Positions 55,412 to 64,000 of a DNA stretch of 64,000 nucleotides are shown here, one piece after another. This stretch comes from Drosophila miranda (taxonomy: Eukaryota > Arthropoda > Insecta > Diptera > Drosophilidae), in the NCBI RefSeq assembly GCF_003369915.1, contig NC_046674.1:25981657-26045656 (forward strand), given 5' to 3'. Every line of letters starts with the position of its first letter. The first letter of the stretch is position 1. Below the pieces are notes generated by a model that saw nothing but the letters and a program-made list of their open reading frames with translations, made no database searches and had not been told where the DNA came from. A program made the translations under genes and the position numbers.

Positions 55412-58400
55412 GCATTTGGACATCAATATGTAAGCCTCTCTAGAGCTCTTCTCCGTGAATCAGGAACTCAAGGCAACCCACTGGACCATTCTGTGGGTTA
55501 GTCTTTCCGCAGCCTCTGCCCCGCTCGGGTCTGACTCGCTGAGATAGCCACGCGGTCCTTTGGCCGCTCATGTCTATGAATATTCATGAGCTGCCAAAAA
55601 ATGAACCCTGCCAGAGGCGTCGGCGTCGGTAAAACGTCACAGAAGGAGAGAAGACTCGGGTGGGGCAGAGGCAGATGGCAGATGGCATTGAAAAATGAAT
55701 AGGAACGCGAACGAACTAAGGATGAGACGATGGTTGGGTGGCTCGGGAACCACTTGCCAAGCTATCAACAACACCGGGGTACTCTTTTTATACTCCCTTT
55801 CCTCCAATTAGGGAATAATTAGATATCCGATCCGAATTCTTTCTTTTTTAACATACATTTAAACGAACTTTAACTGCAGGAGCCTCTTCCGTAGTGTTAT
55901 ACTTTGAATCCTGTTGCAAATACGAGTATACCCTTGTTCTTTGCGCTTTCCAAGTATCTAGATAAAAGCTCCTTAACCCATTTGCTTAATATGGGTTCCC
56001 ATGGATAAGGTAAGTTTCCTTTCCGGCGAAGACTTTAATCTGACATTCCGCTAGTAAAGAAATGTCCTTCTGGCTGCAAGCACCGAAAGACTCAACGACT
56101 GAACGACTGGGGGTGGAAAGAAAAGAAATTGTCTGGCTGACAATGTCATCAAAGTTGCGAGAGAACCTTTCAATATCCCATGCTTCAGGCCCATCCCCAT
56201 TTCCCATCTGGCATCTCCACTCCACCCATTCCCTGTCTGTCGCTCTGCTTCTCTGTTGCTCTGTCGCTCGTCCCAACAAGTCAAACGTTAATGAACTTAA
56301 AGAAATTAATTAAAGTGGCAAGCAGAGTCACCCACATACTCGTATGCGTACGAGTATGCGTACATATGTGTACACTGTACAGCTTAACGCCCAGCCCCAA
56401 TGCCTTTATTGAAAACGACATCCGGGCTGGACATCACCCGGCAACTGCTACGGCAACGGCAACGGCAACTGCTACGGCGACAGTGACGGCAGCAGATCGG
56501 ATGACTCTGCCAAAGTAAATGCAATAAAAGCAAGTTGCTCTATGCTACGACTGTGCCATGGGTGCTACGAAAAGACCGTTAAAAATGAGGAAAGCGGTGG
56601 GTGGAACTGGCTGGGTGCCCGGGCCGGACCGATCCGACTGGTAAATGCCCTTAACTCATCAGCGGCCAATCTCGGAGGTGGTGAACCACAAAAGTGATGA
56701 CTCCATCTCTGGCTGTGGTCCATTCCCCATTCGACTGGCTCAAATATCCGGCGGCCCACAGAGGACGCTGCCTCACGCAGTGGAAAGCGCGGTGCGGTGA
56801 CAGTGCCTCACTGGCGCTGCACCCAGGGGCATCGCCTCATTCGCACCCGGGCTAATCGCAGAGTCGGAGCGAGGCGAGTCAATGCCGTTTGGCAGCAAAC
56901 AGGCAAATAACTTGGACAATCCATCAACTCCTGGCTCTGGCTTTGGAGGGGATATAGCTGGAGGGGCAGCTCGATTTTGTATATGAGCAGCATTGGGCAG
57001 CATCCACGGTGACCTACGTGGATAATCGGATTGTGTAGATAGTCGGCACTCCATATAGTCGTTAGCCGGACAGCCTGCAGCGGAAACGATTTGGTGTCGC
57101 CATAGCGGAGGATTTGCGGATGGGGCTGGGAATGGGAATGGGGACGGACTGTAGACTGAATGTAGCACTGCACTGCTCGTACAATTCTCATTTGCTTCGA
57201 CTGCAATTGGATTGATTTTGGCTTGGTTTGGGCTTGGTTTTGGCTTGGTTTTAGGCAAAGTCAATTAGGGTGACCATTACACTGGGCCTCGTGGGGAGAC
57301 CGTAGTTAAGAAAGCGACCGGCCGTCCGTCCATGCTACTCTTTTATTTGATTGAATGTCCCACATAAAGCCAGTCACCTACTAGGTTAACCATTGTCCAA
57401 GTCCTACTCGCACGAGTGTCCTCGCCTGTGACGCTCTTTCACTTAGCGAATATGCCCTCTAGCTGGTGAGGACTTCATGTGTCACAAGGCAATAAATATT
57501 GCCGCATGTTAAATGTTTTGCTCGCCTCATGGTCGTGTCCGTGTCCGTGGATGCCCGGACGAGGACCAGGGCCACTCGCCGATATTGCAGAAAATTACCA
57601 AATGAGCCCGAGAAGTGTCCGGCTGATGAGCTTCGATGCGGAGTGAAGCATCCAAACGCCCAACCAGACTTAATACCCCTGTCCAGGGCCAGGTCCAGGT
57701 CCAGGTCCAGGCCAGGTCCAGGCCAGGTCCAAGGCCAGAGGCAGGGGCAGCCTCTCTTCGATTGAATGCCGTATCAAACGGTTTCTGCACTCTCAGCTTT
57801 TATTGAATTCCATTACAGTTTCATGTCCATCAGAGGAGCCAGCCTCCGTCATTGGAACGTCATCATAAAAGCTGCCAACGTTGCCCGTGGACCCAGGAGA
57901 CGAGAGACGGGAGCCTGTCCAGGATGTCCAGGGACAGGATGGGCCTGGGCTTGTTTGCCTTTTTGGAGAGCAACATAATGAAGATACACGGAAATGAAAG
58001 GGCTGCGATACACAATCGATACACCCACCAATTGCTGTTATCAACGTTATTAGCAAATTGTTTTAGATCTCCGACACATTATTCTGTCTCATGCCCGGCA
58101 ACGGTGTGGTGTTCCCAACTTTTGGGTGCGTCAGAGTACTGACTTTACCTTTAAAATATAACAAAAATTTTAAAAATGTAATCTCCAACTCCAAAAAATC
58201 TTCAGTGTCTAAAAACGTTTGGTAACTAAACTAAGGTATATTATTGCAATTGCCATTTCGAGGCGGAGAATTTTTATGTCAATTACTGCAACTTCCCTTC
58301 TAATGGCTATCCATTTGGAAGTTCCATTCCTACATTCCACGCCATATTCCATTTATCGGCCATTTATCAATTCCTTTCAATACATTCATAGCTCTTAGTA

Positions 58401-61400
58401 AGACTTCTCACTTCAACAACAATTTATAAAGAAAATTTAAGAAATGCCGTTTGTTTCGGATATTTCTACGGTCAATCATCGTGACGGGAGTGCAGCCAAT
58501 GATGGCTTGGCCTTTCACGATTACTTCGACGTGTAGGAGCGCTATGATCTGTGGCGTATGCCGAGCTGAAGGATCTTACTGTCACATTGGCCCTCTATCA
58601 CCAAACGACTATCTGCTGCTCTGTGCAGACAACAATTCTCGGTCATGCATCTGTTACATGAATCAAGGCGAGAATAACTTGGATCCCGAGGCAATGCAGC
58701 AGGACCTGTTCCTGCTGAAGGCCACAATTCATTCTGCAGCCTGGATTCTGATCTGTTCAGCCGTATAAACTTCACGATTCCTATTAGATTCCCTAGAAAC
58801 TATACGCCGTTTTTTCTTCCACTTTTTACATCGAATTATTCCTTGCATGAACCTGCCAGATTATATCTACCACTAATTCCCTTCCTCTTATTAAATTACT
58901 AATACTCACATACCTTGCTCGTAATTAGTAATTGGAGTGGTATTTGTATTATGAATGCATGCTTAGTTCTTCTAGTAATGTTAAGTTCTTATTTTCCTCG
59001 CATATTAGTCTAACAGCTATCTTTCCTGCATGTTCGCGTTCGGTTCGGTGAACGCATCGCGCGTCATCCGGCAGCGCCCCTCGATCGGTTCGGCGGATGG
59101 AAGGGATCCGCGCGTAACAGCCTTCTGCTGGTGTCACACGGGCCACTTGATGATGCAGTAATTGCATCGCCTCTTGAAAGATGTAGTCATTGCATGTCAA
59201 CGTCCAAGATTTAACATTATGGTTTTGCTTTCCACATACGAAAGATTCGCATCTCGGAATTTGGGAAATTTCTATAGGATGTAGCGATTACTTTATTTCA
59301 AATCAAATTTTGTGGGGATAAATATCAGCACTCCCTTCCGACGATTTGAAGAGATGACAAACCGCAAAAGGACCAGCTAAGCGGATGATGGAGTTTCCGA
59401 GAATGGGTGCATGGACATATGTACCTTCGATGTGGCCAACAAATAACCACCACTTTCACTTATTTTGACTCTGCTTTGGTTCGCTTTCTTCTGTACTGTG
59501 ATTCTTGTAGCATATTCTTCATTCTTCAAGGTTAAATAGGTACGCTCTATGTCTAAAATATAACTGTCGTAGAAACCGATCGTCTAGTGAAAGTGTTATT
59601 GCAATCAAGATTGCCAGTCCAGTGCCATCTGCGAGGGGCAGGAGATGGGACTCCTTTGAAAATTTCTTCAGCCCAAACTATGAACAAAGTTCGACCTCTG
59701 CCAGTGACAGAGCCATGCGCGTTTTATTCCTGGTCCTTGGCCGGAATCCCGGGAGTACTTTTTCAGTGCCTATCAGCAATTGAGTGTGGAGTGAATCAGC
59801 GACCAGGGCGAGTCCTTTCGAGAGTCTCCTCTGAAAGGGTTTCAACTGTTGAAATATTGCTTAGATTCTGTTTTGGCTAGCAATTTCCTTGGGTCTTCTC
59901 CTCTTTCCCAATCGAAGGCAATTAGTTCGAAATCATAGAAATTCAACAGAATTACTGTCTCCAAAATCAGCTCGGATTTTGGCGGGGGGAAAGGAGTTGC
60001 CTCTGTTCTCCTTGGAACTGGGGGAAAGGAGTGCCAGCAAGCTCCAGACTGGATTATGAGACGTGGCTGCTCGACTCAAAGGCTTCGACCTCAAAATTCC
60101 TGTATACTTAATAGTGAATACAAGCCTGGAATAGCTGTCGTTTGCTTCAATGCAGTCGTCCGACCTCAACAAAGGGAAATTAATTTCGTCAACCGGCTGC
60201 AACTGAAGAATGTTCTAGGGCTTCCCCGAAAACCCCAAACCAGAGACGAAAGCAAAGCCAGTCAGCAGCTAAAGCTAACCTGACCCTCAGAGGCTGGCGA
60301 GTCTCAATTAATTTAAGATATTTTCACAGAAACTCAGCCGTTGATGAAGCCGGAGATGCAGCTGGAGATGGAGATGGATCTGGAGGTGGAGGTGGAGCTG
60401 AAACTGAGGATGAAGCTGATTGTGTGGCTGAATTGCTATGGTGCCACTAAAGGGACAGGGGACTGGATTTATGGTACTGGTGCCTCGGCATTTGGAGGTC
60501 TTCACTCGGATTTTTGGTACTCTCGAAATTTAATTAAGCCAGGGAACGCGCAGCTCCAAGGACTGGGCCTAGCACTGCGCCTGGAGTCTGGGGTCTGGGA
60601 TCTGCCAGTGCTCTCCACTCCATCTAAATATTATTTTACACGCTGCCTTAACTGCAACTTGTGCATGCCCCATCATAATAATAATCGTCACAATGCCGCT
60701 AGGCAGCAACTGTTTCATTAAAAGAGAAACAAACCGGCAGGAAAATCGTAAGAAAATCGCAGGCGCCGGATATGAGGGTGTGGGCGTGGGGTATGTTGTT
60801 TTATGCGTATGATATTTTGCCAGTACAAAAGTTATGGTTTCTATGAGGAAGCTGGCAAAGAGGCAAAAAGCTGCTGCTGCTGCAGCCGAAAGAAAAATGA
60901 GAATCCTTTGCCTCGTTTTCTTTCTCTTTTTCCCTGTTTCGCTTTTTTCCTTCTTCCCGTCTTGCCCCTTTTTACCCAGCGAGCAAATAGTGGTTGGAGA
61001 GGGGAATAGGGCATGGGGCATGGGGCATGGGATGGGACGTACTTGCTCTTTTAGTTAAATGTTTGAAAAGAAAAATTAAAAACTTTTTACAACACACACA
61101 ACATGCGCGGGCTCCGCTGCCATAATATCCTGTAAGCGGGGCCAAAATGCAAGTGGAAAAAGTTAAGCGGCCAAGTGGCGGCAGACAGGCGGGTGGGGGG
61201 TTGTAGGCGCTGTTGGTGCTGTTGGTGCAACAGCAGAAGAAGATTACGACAACCCCCTTTGGCCAGATCCAGCTCCTGCCCCCGCCTACTTGCATGAATT
61301 TTCTCTGAAAAGCGTCTTAATCCCGGCTAAGAACAGCCGCAGGCGGTGACACCCACATGCAAAATTCTCTATACCCGTACTGTGTGCTGCCTGCTATATG

Positions 61401-61740
61401 CTGTACGCCGTATGACGTATGCCGCCTGCCGCATGCCACATGTCAGATATTCTCGTTTGAGGAGTCCCAAGCTGCTCATCTGTGGTGTGTGCCCCCCTCT
61501 TATGCATCTCTTTCAGAATCCCTTTCACTAAACTGAATCCGAAGCGCATGGAAATAATCAAGAGGTCCTGAGATACTAGGGCCTAGACTTTTTGTGAGAT
61601 ATCCTCAATTGGTTTCGAATAGTTCGACCCATTAAGGCATACCCGTCTATGCCTTTTGTGTCTGTAAGAAATCAACAGATCACCATTTAAATAGCACGGT
61701 ATTGGAGCACTTGTTCGACCAAAGTATGAAGGACTCTCAC
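55412..61740. other. 6.3 kb of non-coding sequence
   Basis: No gene recognised. Repeats include ACTCGTATGCGTACGAGTATGCG near 56339, GGCAACTGCTACGGCAACGG near 56455, CCAGGTCCAGGTCCAGGTCC near 57688, GGAGGTGGAGGTGGAGCTG near 60382 and GGGCATGGGGCATGGGGC near 61008. Frames at 56773-57264 (-), 58451-58768 (+), 58949-59200 (-) and 60341-60721 (+) were examined and not assigned. Confidence 0.6.
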
Positions 61741-61904
61741 TTTATTTGAAAATTAAAAATCATTAAAATCAATGCCTAATTCCGCCGATGTAGCGCTTGT
61801 AATATCAGTGTATCAGTGTCTTGTCTTTAAATGGATACGAGAATTTGGATTGTAATTAAAACTGATCTGACTTCCGAACGGATGCAGATGCACGGATCTG
61901 CCGC

Positions 61905-63029
61905 TCAGAAGCACTTGCGGTGGACTATGGATGGGCCAACCTCCTCGTACTCCTCCTTGGAGATCCACATCATTTTGAACGAGGGCAGAGAACTGAGAAT
62001 CGAGCCACCCATCCAGGAAGCGAACTGGCGATCGGCTGGCGCCAGAATCTTGACCGTCGTGTTGGAGCCGGCCAGTTCGGAGAGCTCCCGCTTCAGGCGC
62101 TCGGTAAAGTTAGGAAGCGTCGTGGTGCCCCCCGACAGCATGATGTTTTCGAACATCTCTCGCCGGATGTACTCGTCGCACTTATTAATGGACTGGTAGA
62201 GCAGTTGGTGCAGGCCGACGGGAGCTTTGCCCATGAGGGTGGGGTCGAACAGTGCTTCGGGGCACTGTATGCGCTGGGCGCCAATGGAAATGACATTTCC
62301 ATCTGGCAGAGTGTACGTTTTCTCGGGTTGGGCTTTAAACACCTCCAACTCCTTCTTAATGTCCCTGGCCACAAAGCATAGCTTCTCCTTCACGTCGCGC
62401 ACCGTCTCGCGACCGGCCGGGGAGGTGCAGGAGTAGTAGTAGCCCCGCTCCGTCAGCAGCTTCATGAGGTACTCCGTGATATCGCCCCCGGCCCAGTCCA
62501 GCACCTGGATGGCGTGGGGCAGGGCATAGCCTTCGTAAATGGGAACGGCATGGGAGTACCCGTCGCCAACGTCCAGAACGATTCCTGTGGAGCGACCCGA
62601 AGCGTATAGGGCCAGCACCTGCTGGCTGGCCACATACATGGCCGGCACTTCCAAAGTTTCAAACATGATTTGAGTGGCCTTTTCGCGATGGGCCATGGTC
62701 GTCCTGGGCGCCTCCGTCAGCAGGATTGGGTAGTCCGCGGCAGAGATGCTCATCTCGTGGAGTGCATGATGCCATAACATCTCCACTCCTATCCAGTCGG
62801 TGACGAGGCCGTGCTGAACGGGATAGCTGAGTTTCAGCACAGCGCGCCTGGAGTAGGCCAGTTGCCCCACATACGGGTCCTGCAGGCCCATATTCAGCTT
62901 CAGGCCCTGACGGGGAGTGCCGACCACCGTGGGGAAAACCACTCGAGGCGTTTGATCACCGGAAAATCCGGCTTTGCACACGCCAGATCCGCAATCGAGG
63001 ACCACTGTCGAAATACAGTCGTCACTCAT
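61905..63029 (-). CDS. Actin-like protein, intronless and divergent (374 aa)
   Basis: Full actin fold in one exon, 374 residues against 376 for actin. Nucleotide-binding blocks are present: VVLDCGSGVCKAGFSGDQTP, GIVLDVGDGYSHAVPIYEGY (usual DSGDGVTHTVPIYEG) and MLSGGTTTLPNF. Others are YPILLTEAPRTTMAHREKAT, MFETLEVPAMYV, ASWMGGSILSSLPSFKMMWI and the C-terminal GPSIVHRKCF. Departures from actin include SYPVQHGLVTDWIGVEMLWH for the YPIEHGIVTNWDDME block, DWAGGDITEY for DLAGRDLTDY, and a two-residue insertion in SCTSPAGRETV. Fly Arp53D is a comparable testis actin-like protein from the same chromosome arm, but it has an N-terminal extension that is absent here. Candidates are a diverged Arp53D or an independent actin duplicate. 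TTTATT at 61741-61746 gives a minus-strand AATAAA about 160 bp after the stop. Confidence 0.85.
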   Translation of the reverse strand: MSDDCISTVVLDCGSGVCKAGFSGDQTPRVVFPTVVGTPRQGLKLNMGLQDPYVGQLAYSRRAVLKLSYPVQHGLVTDWIGVEMLWHHALHEMSISAADYPILLTEAPRTTMAHREKATQIMFETLEVPAMYVASQQVLALYASGRSTGIVLDVGDGYSHAVPIYEGYALPHAIQVLDWAGGDITEYLMKLLTERGYYYSCTSPAGRETVRDVKEKLCFVARDIKKELEVFKAQPEKTYTLPDGNVISIGAQRIQCPEALFDPTLMGKAPVGLHQLLYQSINKCDEYIRREMFENIMLSGGTTTLPNFTERLKRELSELAGSNTTVKILAPADRQFASWMGGSILSSLPSFKMMWISKEEYEEVGPSIVHRKCF

Positions 63030-64000
63030 GGCGTCGAAGATTTATTATTCGATTTCTATTTGAGAACGGAAGAAGCGGAGTTGGTAAAATTAATAAAATA
63101 CATTAACAATACATTACATTATTTTTTAACCGATGAGCATTACAACTACCTCCTACAGACCCTCAAAACGATCGGATCGGATTGCAAAAAACACAAATAC
63201 AGAGTCTTCGAAGAAGTTTTCTTTCTAGTATTATCGCAGGCGATACCTTTTTTATACAATCTAACAAAAAAGATATGTACCACCATAGATAAGATAAGAC
63301 CATACCATAAGATGATGAATAAGGGACCAAAAAGCTATTCTATTGCGGCGTTTTTCGTTTCGACCCCGTCTGTTCAGCTGAGTCGGTCCCAGAGTCCTAC
63401 AACGTAGGGTCTTTCGGTCAGATAATTTCCAGCGTCAATGGTTCAAAATGGAGTTGCAAATTATGTATACAACTTGGGCATGACAAGGCATACTTTCTAC
63501 GAGACTGGGACCGACTGCGCCCTGCCAAAGACTGTGTATTTATTTTAGAGTTCTGGTACGAATTCAGAGTCAAGCCGAGTGGGCAGTAGAGCCGTGGGCA
63601 GAGCCTAAAAGGCTATGGGTATTTTGGATATAATAATTATCATTACTTAATTTAATTTTCAGAATACTTTTCCTCATCATCATTTGCCCTACACTTGGTA
63701 TACCCTTGTAGAGAGTATTATGACTTTGCCCTCATCCAATGCACATGGACAATTGATGCTTAAAAACGATCGATCCTTATTCTGTGTAGATTTTGTGTCC
63801 GATCCGATCAGAATCGGATCACTACACCGTATATGCCATTGGAGTCGATCTGGAGGTAATACGAAAGCGAAGGGCTTCGTTCTTGGTGGTTTTTGGTTTC
63901 CTTTCTGAAGAGGGTGGCGTAGAGAGGGAGGGAGAGAGGCATTTGAGAAAGAAAGCGAGGAAAATTAGAAAAAAGAAAACTTGTAGCAACTTTTTTCCAT
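63030..64000. other. Non-coding right end
   Basis: AT-rich upstream flank of the actin-like gene, with no gene recognised and no clear TATA box. The last about 90 bases are GA-rich (GAGAGGGAGGGAGAGAGGC). Confidence 0.5.
63697..63830 (+). mobile_element. DINE-1-like remnant
   Basis: GGTATACCCTTGTAGAGAGT, ATTATGACTTTG and, further on, CGATCCGATCAGAATCGGATC resemble the TATACCCTTGCAGAGGGTATTAT start and GATCAG core of DINE-1-type repeats. Weak and partial. Confidence 0.35.

Noticed and set aside
56773-57264. 163-codon minus-strand frame rich in Pro and Ser
   Set aside because: No recognisable domain, and it lies in a region of repeats; could be chance. Kept out for lack of support.
58451-58768. 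105-codon plus-strand frame plus open pieces in neighbouring frames
   Set aside because: Looks locally coding-like (GC-richer, open in two frames) and might be an old degraded exon, but no family could be named and stops separate the pieces.
58949-59200. 83-codon minus-strand frame, GC-rich in AT-rich surroundings
   Set aside because: The composition is suggestive, but no motif, splice context or family likeness was found.
62811-63407. 198-codon plus-strand frame at the 5' end of the actin-like gene
   Set aside because: Its first third is the antisense of the actin-like gene and the rest is AT-rich sequence coding mostly Tyr, Lys, Ile and Leu; it has no domain.
1-64000. CRISPR arrays, rRNA or tRNA genes
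   Set aside because: The regular repeats are tandem microsatellites or kilobase-scale units; no spacer-repeat pattern, cloverleaf or rRNA block was recognised, and the DNA is eukaryotic.

Overview
The window is insect DNA, almost certainly Drosophila. Small GT-AG introns, fly-type protein families (ERp60, a Cutoff-like DXO protein, midasin, 14-3-3, UBE2E-class E2, actin-like), DINE-1-like scraps, mariner and hAT fossils and a Ty3/gypsy element all fit. No species label can be read directly. To my knowledge ERp60, cuff and midasin (CG13185) all sit on Muller element C (2R in D. melanogaster). That element became a neo-sex chromosome in D. miranda, where gene amplification and pseudogene decay are known. 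An obscura-group species, possibly a D. miranda neo-sex chromosome, is therefore my best guess (inference).

Left third (1-24364): a head-to-tail array of about 6.6-7.4 kb units, three complete and a fourth cut short, with the array running off the left edge. Each unit is a mosaic: a short kinase-like coding scrap, the 3' half of ERp60 carrying the same nonsense codon in every copy, a complete four-exon cuff-like gene on the minus strand convergent with ERp60, the 5' exons of midasin on the plus strand divergent from cuff, then an abrupt join to an antisense WD40 (Aladin-like) exon, the last exon of an unrecognised protein, and degenerate sequence. Copies 1 and 4 of cuff read as complete 376-codon genes; copy 2 has a one-base deletion and copy 3 an 11-base deletion. 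The neighbours are dead in all copies, so cuff is the only plausible functional payload. Copy 3 also carries a 711 bp non-autonomous hAT element, with a clear 8 bp target duplication, in its upstream region.

Middle (24365-36420): a young, structurally whole, env-less Ty3/gypsy element lies on the minus strand with 1.58 kb LTRs. Its Gag carries an N-terminal RING-H2 finger. It separates unit 4 from a longer piece of midasin (33961-36005), and about 0.68 kb of midasin is missing at the insertion. That midasin piece is itself broken (frame change, loss of the second AAA Walker A segment) and ends next to a decayed mariner transposase.

Right part (36421-64000): mostly non-coding sequence rich in microsatellites and GA/CT-type tandem repeats. 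It holds four well separated, highly diverged paralogs of conserved families: an intronless 14-3-3 epsilon-like gene, a one-intron type I PRMT-like gene that has lost both catalytic glutamates, an intronless UBE2E-type ubiquitin-conjugating enzyme with long tails, and an intronless actin-like gene. All four have intact reading frames. Such divergent, mostly intronless paralogs are typical of retrogenes with germline roles, but no expression evidence is visible here.
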